Below are positions 32,620 through 42,095 of a stretch of DNA of 64,000 nt, piece by piece. The stretch comes from Echinarachnius parma (Eukaryota > Echinodermata > Echinoidea > Clypeasteroida > Echinarachniidae). How positions within the stretch are numbered: position 1 is the stretch's first letter; each line of letters opens with the position of its first letter. Location: contig JBAMJV010008238.1 of the NCBI GenBank assembly GCA_037951105.1, forward strand, positions 67,001 to 131,000, written 5' to 3'. Below the pieces are notes generated by a model, which searched no databases, was not told the origin of the DNA, and was given only the letters and a program-made list of their open reading frames with translations. Made by a program: the position numbers and the translations under genes.

Positions 32620-33149
32620 TTAAAAGGGATTAGCAACTTTGTTGTCATGCTGAAAAAGGTATGTTTTACTGTGATCTGAGGTGGTGTGGCACGATCGGAT
32701 AGGCGCTTGACTGCAAAGCACGGGAGCCGGGTTTGAACCCAGTACAACACTAGTGTCCTTCAGCAAAGCACTGTATCCACATTGCTGCTCCCCGCCCAGG
32801 TGCAATATAGGTACTTGGCATGAATGAGGATGTGTAAAATCGGGCAACCAAACTAAACCATTTATGAAATTTTACTTGCCCAACATCAAGTGGGCAAGTG
32901 CTAGTCTCAAGCCCCTGATTATTAGGTCCCTTTCTGTTCTTGTATCTGTCTGTATGCAGAGTCGGTTTTGTGTAAGTTTGAACACTTCAATCGTACAAAT
33001 ACATGTATCTTTATAACAGAAAAGAAATTTGGAAAACCGAAAGTTATTCCATGCTTCTATTGGTAATATGAATAGAACAAGGTATGTGAGAACCGCTAAC
33101 GTTCCAAGTAAATTTAGAGGATTTTGACAATGCTACGATATCCCTTTAA
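32620..33149 (+). mobile_element. Family-A MITE, copy A8, interrupted by a SINE
   Basis: The left end TTAAAAGGGATTAGCAACTT and the right end ACGATATCCCTTTAA belong to one diverged copy. The middle has been replaced by a SINE (32684-32838) and a GGGCAAG-family piece (32838-32925). Mirror 62648-63175. Confidence 0.7.
32684..32838 (+). mobile_element. tRNA-derived SINE
   Basis: A tRNA-like head with a degenerate A box (GTGGCACGATCGGATAGG) and a B-box-like GGGTTTGAACCC (32729-32740). Then a CTTCAGCAAAGCACTG tail and TAGGTACTTGGCATGAATGA, shared in part with the SINE at 16079-16380. No clear target-site duplication. Mirror at 62960-63113. Confidence 0.75.
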
Positions 33150-33324
33150 AGTAAACATTTGACTTTGCCATTGTGACTAAGCCCAGACACACAATTTTCC
33201 AGACGATCAAGGCCGACAAAAGTCCAAAACCCTATTTCACATCAACACATTATAAAGGTGCTCAATTTGGAGCATTACAGAAACCGTGTTTTGTATACAA
33301 ATCCACTGCGGGCCAACCAAAAAA

Positions 33325-33615
33325 ATACACGGGGGCGACGGGCGATTCGCCCCTGATACCTTTGGAATCGCCCCCGTGAGCCACAGCACGGGGTTTTTTA
33401 CATCTTTTTGCATGATCGGAAAGCACCAGAAACGTACCAAACATGGCATAATCGGATAGATCACATCATGATAATAATTTATTAGACCCTTGAGCAGTGA
33501 AAACGATGTAAAAAAAAAAGAGCCCCCGTGAGCCCCAAAATAGCCCTCGTGAATAATTTCACGAGGGCGTTTTTCTCCCTCAAAATTTTCAAAATCGCCC
33601 TCGTGAAAAAAAAAG
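33325..33615 (-). repeat. 'CACGAGGGC' foldback repeat, inverted copy
   Basis: Starts AAAAAAATACACGGGGGCGA and ends GCCCTCGTGAAAAAAAAAG. Internal TTCACGAGGGC/GCCCTCGTGAA inverted pair. Reverse complement of the block at 31425-31645 with an extra ~100-bp middle segment. Confidence 0.7.
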
Positions 33616-34642
33616 TTTTTTTTTTGGTTGCTGCAGGGCGAATATTATGGGTGTGTGGAGATAAATCATACCCAGGTATTACCAACACTAGTTTGTTTAA
33701 TTTCCTTGTTTAAATATAATGCATCGTGTAGCACAGGTATTGATGATCTATTGACAGCCAATAGCAACAGAGTGCTTCACTACATCTTGTTCTGAACAAT
33801 CATAGTATTGGTGAGAGTGAGAAGGGCATTAATTACATTTTTTGCTAAAATTGGGTTACATGTATGCATGTACCATCTGGCAGGTTGGACCCTCCTCTAT
33901 TTGTTGGGAAATATTCAGGTTACCATCATGTCTAATTTCTTGGAAATATCTATTGTAAACATGGTGATACAATGGTGAGCGTTACAATCGGTTTTGACAT
34001 GGCTTTCAAACTTAAAACATAATGATCTCCAAAGTGTAAAAAGTGACTTACAGCCTTCTCTTTCTCAATCAACGATATACTATACAATGTGTTGTTGTTG
34101 TTATTATTGCCCAGCATTACAACCTTTCCCTTCTCCACAAACATTAAAATGAATGTACTAAAAATAACCAATTATTGATCATTGAGCATACATACACGCC
34201 TGTATGACATATTGAATTGCTACAATTGAATAGTGAAATAGTTTATTGGATTTGCATTACCGGTACATTTTATTACCACTTCATACTTTTGTAATGTTTT
34301 TATATATATTTAAATAATAGTGGGGGCTACTTTGAATAACCACCTGCTTGAAAATAGCACTCTAAAATTGGTTTTGCATCAAACTCTCTATTAAAGCACA
34401 TTTAGGCCTCTACTGAGTTTGAGGGCTCTTTATTATGATTTAGGGGGCTTTTTTGGGGCATTTCGGGGGTAAAATCTCCCTAAGCTCCCGTGTATTTTTG
34501 TTAATTGCTCAACATTGCAACCTTCCCCTTCCCTACCAACACTAAATAATAACCTATTATTGATAAACACAAAAAATCATTAATTTTTTTATTACTGAAC
34601 ATACAATGCCTGTCTCGGTTTATAAGATGAGAGTCTTTGCAC
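33616..34642. other. Non-coding stretch with one dispersed-repeat copy
   Basis: Apart from a 'GGGGGCTACTTT...CCCGTGTATTTT' repeat copy at about 34317-34500, no exon or bounded element is recognised. Confidence 0.5.
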
Positions 34643-35104
34643 TAGAGCTGAGTCAAATCAAATATTTTGAATTTCGAATATGAGTCGTGTAAAAACGGTC
34701 GGATATCGAATATTCGAAAAAAACAAATTTTGATCAATTTTTAAATAAATATTCTGTCCGTTTTTTCAATTAGAATCGGCAGTACAGTGTGATGTTAGTG
34801 TGCAAACTGCTGTCAAGATGAAATACTTCGATATCTCATCATAGATTCTTCTAAATTTGGCACTCACTATACCACTTGTATATTAATCCTCTTACCTTTG
34901 GTTTATTTGTAATTTATGTAAAATACCTTAACTTTTAACTTTAGCAAAAGATAAGCAGGGTTCAATGTGCCATTTTCTGATCGAATCTATCGAATGGGGA
35001 TTACAAAATTAAACGGGAAAAAAAAAAAAAAAAAAAAAAATTGTATTCGGTATCCGACCTTCACGGTCGGATATCGAATAGCCATTCGATTTGACTCAGC
35101 TCTA
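34643..35104. mobile_element. hAT-like MITE (TAGAGCTGAGTCAAATC ends), 8-bp TSD CTTTGCAC
   Basis: Inverted ends TAGAGCTGAGTCAAATC and GATTTGACTCAGCTCTA, flanked by perfect 8-bp repeats CTTTGCAC (34635-34642, 35105-35112). Subterminal CGGTCGGATATCGAAT words repeat in both halves. An A run sits near 35020-35040. 462 bp, non-coding. Mirror 60704-61163, flanked by GTGCAAAG. Confidence 0.9.
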
Positions 35105-35207
35105 CTTTGCACTGAAGTGCCACATTCTACATACCTTCATTTTTATTTATTTATTTATCTAAATTTTTTTTTTTTTTGGGGGGGGGGGGGGGAATTAAAA
35201 TTAATTT

Positions 35208-35425
35208 TAATAGTGGGGGCTACTTTGAAAGCTTACCAACCTGAAATAGCACCCTATAAAGTGTTTTTGCACTGAACTCTATGCAAATGTACTACTGGGG
35301 CACATTTATGATTTTGTTTGTTTCGTTTGTTTGTTGTTGTTTTGTTTGTTTGTTTATTTTTTTTGGGGGGGGGGCTCTTTTTGCCATTTGGAGGGCTAAA
35401 CCACCCCAAGCCACCATGTTTTTTT
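35208..35425 (+). repeat. 'GGGGGCTACTTTGAAAGC' dispersed repeat with TTTG microsatellite
   Basis: Shares AGTGGGGGCTACTTTGAA, a GCACTGAACTCTATGCAAAT phrase and GGGGCTCTTTTTG with 25603-25790 and 34317-34500. A TTTG/TTTGTT microsatellite lies at about 35315-35360. Confidence 0.65.
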
Positions 35426-35798
35426 TTGTTCATTGCAACCTTCCCCTTCCACAACAAACATACATGATCAAGATAACAAATTATTGATTATTGAACATCC
35501 ATGCCTATACACAATTTATAAGATGAGAGCCTCTTCATTGAAGTGCCACATCACCATCATTTTTCCCTCGTTTATCTGAGAGTAAAGAGGCCCCTTCAAA
35601 ATTTCTCATGTTTATTTTTTGGTTCACTTTTTATCTACATGTGTTAGAGGGCCCTTCAAAATTTCTTGTGTTCATTTTTGTTCTTCTCCTTTTTAATCTA
35701 AGAGGCCCTAAGCACGGCATCAGGTCTGAAAACTTGGTTGTATGATGCAACATTGAAGTGCCATATTTTGATGCATACATGTAGGTCTTTATTTTATC

Positions 35799-36092
35799 TA
35801 GCGCCGAGTCAAACCAGATATATTGATATCCGGATATAAGCTGAGTAAAAACGGACGGATATCGAATTTATCCGAAATGTAAAAAAAATAAATTAAAAAT
35901 CGGATTTATCCGAAATGTAAAAAACAACAAAAAACATGGAGCTTTGAGTTTTGATACTTCAACCATGGTTCAACAGTTGAACCATGGTTGAAGTATCAAA
36001 AATCAAATCCGATTGTTTTTCTTTCTTCGTATACCCGTATCCGAGAATTTGAATTCGATAACCGAACGGCTATCTGTTTGGACTCGGCACTA
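35799..36092. mobile_element. hAT-like MITE (TAGCGCCGAGTC ends), 8-bp TSD ATTTTATC
   Basis: Inverted ends TAGCGCCGAGTCAAACCAGA and its near complement ending GACTCGGCACTA, flanked by perfect ATTTTATC repeats (35791-35798, 36093-36100). Internal GGATATCGAATT words as in the element at 34643-35104. A central hairpin of 26-bp arms around a 1-bp spacer lies at 35949-36001. Mirror 59721-60014. Confidence 0.9.
35949..36001. repeat. Perfect 26-bp inverted repeat, 1-bp spacer
   Basis: TTTTGATACTTCAACCATGG then TTCAAC, one A, and the exact reverse complement. Centre at 35975, inside the hAT-like MITE. Confidence 0.95.
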
Positions 36093-36100
36093 ATTTTATC

Positions 36101-37220
36101 CCCTCTTTTTTATCTACGCAAGGTCTGTGAAAACTGGGTCGAATGGTGCGAATTAGCCCAATTGCCTATTGTATGAGTCGAAGGCCTTTCCCTTTGAGAG
36201 GGTGGAACTTTAGTGTGCATTGGTTCTACTTGAAGGAACAGAGGGGGTGTTTGGTTCTACTTGAAGGAACAGAGGGGATGTTTGCATAATAGATGCAGAC
36301 AAAGAAAATAAAGAGAAATAGATACCTCAAGTGACCGATTAAATGTAGAAATCAATAGAAACGCTACCACAACCACACGGTTGTGTCTATTTTGATAAAC
36401 AGAAATAGTTTCATTTTATATAATGTAGTACACAAATTAGACACAATATACCTTTACTTTTGTATAATGTCTGTTGAGCAGAGTTATTTAAAGAGTTATT
36501 ATATCTTGTAAATAGCTGACTATAATAGTGTGAAGATAGTTATGACTTTGTGTAATTGAACAAACTACATGTATACATCTGGATATTGAGATTCAATGTA
36601 CTGAAATGGATCTGATATAACTAGTGCCGAGTTGATTGTTTATTTCACGAAATGTTTAAACATTGTCTTTTTAAAAACATTTTAAACGTTCAAACAAATC
36701 TAAGAAAATCATTCTAACATGTTGTCTCTGACTCTCTGCACTTGATATAACCAACCTAAAACCTGGTAAAATTATGGACTGCAGAATCAGAAGCAAACAG
36801 AAATATTGAAATGTTTTAAATGTTTTATTTTCTTGAAGAACTTGACTTTAATTTTAGTTTGCTACCCATAATAGATAGGCAAGATATGTAAATATTTGAT
36901 AAATATCCCAAGCCATTATTATTGAACTACAGTGTACATGAAATTGCTTGAAGGTTAAGTGCTATAGATGAGACCTAGGGAAATAATAGAAGCCACTTAA
37001 TAAAAATATAAATATGCATGCATGTTCATACATTGTACAGTACATTTCCCAAGCCTCAACGATTGTTTGTTCCACAAAACTAGTTTTCAAGAGCTTTCTA
37101 AATCTAAGTCTTTCCGGGAGCTATTATTTGGATTTTTTAAAATAGGTCTTATAAATAAAGAAAACAATCACCAGAGGGTCCTTACCCTCTGTGTATTTAT
37201 ATTTGCTGCATCATGATGAG
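36101..37220. other. Non-coding upstream stretch
   Basis: A short tandem duplication of TTGGTTCTACTTGAAGGAAC occurs at about 36220-36275. Otherwise no exon or element recognised. This is DNA upstream of the putative promoter. Confidence 0.5.
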
Positions 37221-37249
37221 TTAAAGGGAATTCAGACCGGTATATTAGA

Positions 37250-37660
37250 CGCGTGGATCCATATTGCGCACTTTTACGCCCGGTACGTAATCCCCATTGG
37301 CTCAGTTATAAGTAGGGATCGCAAACTGTCCACTTTCGAACACCCGAGTCGAAAATGCATCAAAAATAGTCGCGTTCGGAATATTTGTACTAGTCGAATG
37401 GAGATCCATCAGAGATGTTTACAAGCGAAAATATTACGTAACACGCTTTAAAACCGCACAGACTTCGAAGTGCCGCTGTTTGATCTTATCAGCGATATGT
37501 ATTGCCTTTAATAGGTGCAGCTCGAGAAACTCGCTCGGTATACAGATACCAGCTGATTGCTGCATGCAATTTCATAAGAAGGGCCCGTGTTCAGATATTT
37601 CGAAGCACGCTCTTCGATCGATCCAACACATATCGTGAGTTTACCTCGGGAGATTACGGT
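37250..37660 (+). promoter_or_regulatory. CpG-rich candidate promoter and 5' UTR
   Basis: About 400 bp with roughly thirty CpG dinucleotides in otherwise CpG-poor DNA. In order: an inverted CCAAT box (ATTGG, 37296-37300), a TATA-like TTATAAG (37306-37312), and an initiator-like CCACTTT with its A at 37332, 26 bp downstream. Then come about 230 bp of leader with several short upstream ATG frames, an in-frame TAG at 37512-37514, the ATG at 37564 and a consensus donor at 37659. Promoter function is inferred from sequence only. Mirror at about 58140-58550. Confidence 0.5.
37564..37658 (+). CDS. Unrecognised protein, exon 1 (left-arm copy, frame disrupted)
   Basis: First coding exon of the candidate gene, from ATG to the donor TACG|GTGAGT. 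In this arm single-base differences break the frame, and the right-arm copy (58154-58247) is open throughout. The exon ends with one base of a codon (phase 1). It lies just upstream of a family-B MITE inserted 58 bp into the intron. No domain recognised. Confidence 0.45.
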
Positions 37661-37716
37661 GAGTGCGAGTTGGAATTTGCTGACTAACCCATTATAACCC
37701 ACGCATATATATGGCT

Positions 37717-38127
37717 TTAAGCTAACCACCCCCTAAAAACAATATTCTTACAAATGAAAAGTAATAGTTAATTTACAAATGTTATAATTTGAAAAATCAT
37801 CACGATACTAATTGTTCATGGGTCTGCAGATGAAGAATAGTCCAAAAGGGTTGTGTTATTCATCAACAATCCAATTAATCACTGATGCTTCCGTAAGTAG
37901 GTCCTAGTCTTTGACCTACACTTCTACCGTGCTTCTCCAAACGTATGCGGGTATAGAATTGGCGCACTCGCATACGTTTGGTGCTTACAGAACCATCGGT
38001 GATTAATTGGATTGTTTATGAATAACACAACCCTTTGCAAAGTGTTGAGCATTTTTGTTAAATATCAAACAACGGTACCAAATGTTCAGAAACCAGGTGT
38101 TGTTCTTTGTGTGGTGGTACTTTTTAA
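37717..38127 (-). mobile_element. Family-B MITE, copy B5 (diverged)
   Basis: Begins TTAAGCTAACCACCCCCTAA and ends TTTGTGTGGTGGTACTTTTTAA. Internal family words (GGGTTGTGTTATTCATCAAC, GGTACCAAATGTTCAG) are visible. Lies in the candidate gene's intron. Mirror 57696-58095. Confidence 0.75.
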
Positions 38128-38312
38128 GAGTTTTAGACAGATCTTCATCAGTGTCGCCTTTGTGATAGGGTGATATTTCTCGGATAAAAATTAGTGGATC
38201 ACATTGCTGCATCAAGCTGATGAAGATTCAACCTCAGGTAGTCAGACAATACAACTTTCTTTGGGGCAAAATTCCCATCCATTAGTCCAAATCTTTTCTA
38301 AAATCGTCTGAG

Positions 38313-38424
38313 GCATAGGCGCCGGAAGTGGGGGGGGGGGGGGGGAGGGGGGCAGGGGGGGCAGCTGCCCCCCCCCCCCCCCCCCCCCCCCCCCTCCAAT
38401 CCAAAACTGCTTCCGGCGCGCCTG
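38313..38424. mobile_element. hAT-like mini-MITE with G/C hairpin core, 8-bp TSD CGTCTGAG
   Basis: Ends ATAGGCGCCGGAAG and (reverse complement) CAGGCGCGCCGGAAG, flanked by 8-bp repeats CGTCTGAG (38305-38312, 38425-38432). The core is a G run, CAGCTG, then a C run, so the whole 112 bp can fold on itself. G/C run lengths differ from the mirror copy (57392-57500) and are unreliable. Confidence 0.8.
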
Positions 38425-38550
38425 CGTCTGAGTACTACTTAACCATAATCATCACAACCATTATATACGCTCTGGGAGTTTTTCTTGAAATCAAAGGTAA
38501 TAGGTACTCATGCAATCCTTTATCTCCTTACAGCTCAGAAGTGAATCTAG

Positions 38551-40556
38551 AGGGCAATTCCAAGCAAACATTGACATAACCACTGATTTTTCAAATTCGT
38601 TGCACCATAACAAATTTGGTATCAAATGAAGCTAAAAGATTGAACTTTCCAAAAATGTATTTTGTTTTTGAAAAAAAAATTGTAAACTATATTTTATTGT
38701 TAATATATAGCATAAAACTAATTTTCAGTTATTTTCACAAAGCATTCAATTAAATATTAAGCATAAAAGAACTGCGAAAAGGAGTTTTCATAAAATTTTA
38801 TTTCAGTGTTGATAGGATCATTGCTACAATTTTTCAGATAAATATCAATTTCGTCATTTTCGCTCTTCGTTCCGCTTCAGTGACTGTCTCATTTACAATC
38901 ATTAATATGTCACGGCGTTACACTAAAAACAGATATTTTTAATATTTCTGGAAAAAATATGAATGGAATGAAATAATTTTTTGTTTTCTCTGTATTAGCC
39001 CATAGGGCTATAATATGCATGCTGAATAGCAGCATTATCTTTTACCACTTATTAATATAATCAATATCAATTTGGTCACGGCGTTACGTTTTGTGTAACG
39101 CCGTGACGCTACCTACTGGATTCCCATTGACATAACACAGTAGACATAATCAAATAGTGTACGATTTTTTTTGTAGGTATGCTTGGGCATTGCTCATGCT
39201 ATAATTATATGAATAGGGTCAGTTGATAATTGTTTCCATCTCAAAGTTACCTGAGTCATGTATGTGTATGGGTTGTATGTCCGTCTGTCTGTATGTGCAT
39301 CTGTACATCAGTGTTTTTTTTGTTGCAATATCTCAAGAATCGTTGGATGATTTCGTTCAAACTTTGTACAATCCATGTATTTAGAGGTACGGATTATTGG
39401 ATATGATTTTGGTCCATGAGGTCAAAGGTCAAGGTCACTAGCTAACAAATATGCAAAAATTATATTATTATCAAGATAGTTTGAGAATCCTTGAAGGATA
39501 ACATGATAATAATACTGGTATGAGTCCAGTGAAGTATATGACCTGATTAGGGAATGGGGTCATGGGAGGTCATAGGTCAACAGGTCAAAATATGTTGTTG
39601 TATTTTGTTCTCACAATTAAGTTCCAGAATCAATGTTAGAAAGAGTACTGTAGGTAAAGAAATTTTCTGAAACTGTTTGGGGCACAGGTCAAAGGTCACT
39701 CGGATAATTACCAATTCAAAACAAACATTTACTAACTCTGAAATCATGTTACATGAAACAAATCACTTGCAAATATGCACTGTGCAGACCAAAAATTAAA
39801 CATTTGTATGTTATTTTGAGAAACAAGGTCAGAGGTCAGATGTCAAAGGTCTCATATTTCATTGTTACATTTAAGTATGTATTTTGGTTTTAATATTGAT
39901 GGTTCCATTAACTAACTTCTGAAATAGATAAGAATTTCAATTATGTCCTAAAAGATTTTTTGATCAATAGAGGGCGCTGTGCTGCAAATTTGTGTCATGC
40001 GGATGATCATTTAATAGCATCTTGGTTATATCACCCATTCATTTAGTTCTTTATTGATTCTGGATCACTACATTAAAATTATATCATATTATTCATCTCT
40101 TCAATATCTCCCATATATATAACATGTACAATTCAAAGGTCACGGCGTTACAGTCACGGCGTTACAGTGCATAGATACATTTATGATATCATATTTACTA
40201 TGAGCATTGGATTTTTTCTACATTTTTATTTGGATGTTCTAGCTTGATGTCTAGTACAAAGAATCAATGTGACAAAAGTGCAAAATGTTCCTGTAGTTCA
40301 CAGAGTTTACTTAGTTTCTTAGCATGTAAGAAACCCATGTCTTTTTGCCGTCACGGCGTTACGGCAGATATTGATATTCATAATTAATAATTTATTGGGA
40401 ATTTTGGTTTTCTTGCCTATTGTAAATTATTGGTAGGATAGTGGTTACAGATGCATATCAAAAGTTGGTTCTAGATATTTAGATTTTATGAGTTATTTGG
40501 ACTTTCATTGTGAGAAACACCCTCTGACCATCACGGCGTTTGCTTGGAATTGCCCT
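38551..40556. mobile_element. 2.0-kb non-autonomous TIR element (AGGGCAATTCCAAGCAAAC ends)
   Basis: Perfect 19-bp inverted ends AGGGCAATTCCAAGCAAAC / GTTTGCTTGGAATTGCCCT. The interior has no transposase frame. It contains seven CACGGCGTT(AC) motifs in either orientation and a 39417-39850 segment rich in AGGTCA half-sites. A 39250-39440 segment (GTATGTCCGTCTGTCTG, CAATATCTCAAGAATCGTTG) resembles text common in marine-invertebrate repeats. The target-site duplication is ambiguous (CTAG on both sides). Sits in the intron of the candidate gene. Mirror 55258-57263. Confidence 0.85.
39417..39840 (+). promoter_or_regulatory. Cluster of AGGTCA nuclear-receptor half-sites
   Basis: AGGTCA direct repeats with 1-bp spacing occur at about 39419-39431 (followed immediately by TCAAGGTCA at 39429-39437), 39567-39579 (with a further AGGTCA at 39582), 39686-39698 and 39826-39838. 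Spacing-1 repeats are the DR1 arrangement. TCAAGGTCA is the extended monomer site of NR5 and ERR receptors. Binding is not shown, and the sites belong to a transposon. Confidence 0.5.
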
Positions 40557-40783
40557 AGACTTTTTTAAAGATTACATAACGAGGATGAACAGAAATCACA
40601 GACAAAGTAATAGTTTAAATGCTTGAACATAACTCCAGCATTCCGCTCATTTACAACTAACATAGTATTAAAATGTACGTACTGAAAGATATACTTTTTT
40701 CTAAAGCATTGGCCCCTTCCAGTAAAGTTATCTTTCAAAGAGTTGCAAAATAATTGCTCAAAGGAACATTTCACTTGCCCTAA

Positions 40784-40898
40784 TACAATGCTAGAAATTT
40801 ACATTTTTACCTTGTGGCCCGGTCGGGCAAGTAAAAACAAGATTTGTCAACTTCTAGTGGCCCCGGGCCAGCGGGCCTAGATGCTTATTTCGAGCACT
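40784..40898. mobile_element. Short element of the GGGCAAG family (CARTGCTMGAAAT ends)
   Basis: Left CAATGCTAGAAATTTACATT and right end, reverse complement CAGTGCTCGAAATAAGCATC, are inverted. Flanks CCTAATAC and CCTAATAG match at 7 of 8 positions, suggesting an 8-bp duplication. Contains GGCCCGGTCGGGCAAGTAAA and GGCCCCGGGCCAGCGGGCC. Confidence 0.65.
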
Positions 40899-41381
40899 GC
40901 CTAATAGCAGGTTGCACTTATTGATGTTCTTTGCTTGCCTGATTCGAGCTACCTCTTTTCTTGTTTTCCCCATAATTGGATAAAATCTTACCTGAACTTT
41001 TTCTGTCAGATACTACTGCATCATTAATTGTAATTTACAGTTATTGCCACACACAAAAGAAGAGTACATGTACGGAAGTAAATGACGTCAGAGATTCAAA
41101 ATATAATTTCGCCTTTCTTTGCTAAACAAACAAATTTGAGGAAGGAGAACAATGAAAATACATGTAGCTCTCTATTGTCTCGTAACTACGCAAGGCGCAA
41201 GGCCAACTGCTTATAAATAATAATTTATAATATTTTGTTTGTTAACGATCCACAATGCGGTAAATAATTCAGAAGACTGATGAATCATAAAATGATGTGA
41301 CTGAATTCTCAAATTGTATCACTTTTGGACAAATCTTAATATAAAGTTAATAGATCTACTGAATACCACTATGTCTCACCC

Positions 41382-41398
41382 CCCCCCCCCCCCCCCCA
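41382..41398. repeat. Poly-C run
   Basis: C homopolymer about 40 bp upstream of the exon 2 acceptor. Its mirror is a G run near 54421-54439 of different length. It could serve as a C-rich pyrimidine tract. Confidence 0.8.
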
Positions 41399-41439
41399 AT
41401 CAACGACAAAACACCTTAGCATAACATTTCTTTTGCCAG

Positions 41440-41659
41440 GTATGAATTCTATTTTCTACTGGATGAGCACTACAATTCATTGGGAGTTATTGACAGCAAC
41501 TTTTCAAGTACTTTGGGCTCATCGTAAGGAAGAACTGAAGGATATGAGATTGAGAAACAAATACTGCAAGGAGCAATCAAGGAAAACGTGGTAGAGGTCG
41601 TCAACCGATATCTTATGACGGACAATATAGAGAGAAGAGAGCGTCTGGAGAAGGAATGA
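41440..41659 (+). CDS. Unrecognised protein, exon 2 (left-arm copy, frameshifted)
   Basis: Acceptor TTTCTTTTGCCAG, then GT completing the Gly codon begun in exon 1. Compared with the right-arm copy (54160-54379) this arm has several small indels in the first 150 bp, which break the frame. It retains the AAT that the right arm lost near the end, so here the tail reads MTDNIERRERLEKE and a TGA. A second frame after that (VYTEHTWQKIRVEVWRALM, about 41661-41740) looks equally protein-like, so the true C-terminus is uncertain. No homologue recognised. Confidence 0.45.
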
Positions 41660-41780
41660 AGTGTACACTGAACACACTTGGCAGAAGATAAGAGTTGAAG
41701 TATGGCGTGCTCTCATGAAGACCAATTCAATGCTCACAGCGCCACCTGAAGTTGGTGATGATGATCATATTCCTCTCCTA

Positions 41781-41827
41781 CCCCCCCCCCCCCCCCCCCA
41801 CTGTAGAGGGGGGGGGGGGGGGGGGGA
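41781..41827. repeat. C-run/G-run hairpin
   Basis: A C run, ACTGTAGA, then a G run form a perfect potential hairpin. The mirror at about 53992-54037 has different run lengths. Confidence 0.85.
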
Positions 41828-41999
41828 AGAGGCTCTACCTAATTTTTGCCGGGAGTATAAATGTCAGCAATGTGAGTCTGAGATTTGAAAGCTGACTCAG
41901 GCGAGGAGCTGACAAATCTCTACATTCATGAGTCATGTCATTTCAATCAAGTACACTATCAGGAAGCATAACATAGAGCGCAACACAAGTACTACGTAG

Positions 42000-42095
42000 T
42001 AGCACTTGCCCGATTATGCAGGGCAAGGAAAAATATAAATTCAATTGATGTCGGGCAAGTAACATTTCATAATTTAAGATCTTGTTTGGTTGCCG
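42000..42095 (+). repeat. GGGCAAG-family fragment
   Basis: AGCACTTGCCCGATTATGCA, TTGATGTCGGGCAAGTAACA and GTTGCCGATCAGGC match 13905-14005. Mirror at about 53700-53825. Confidence 0.6.
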
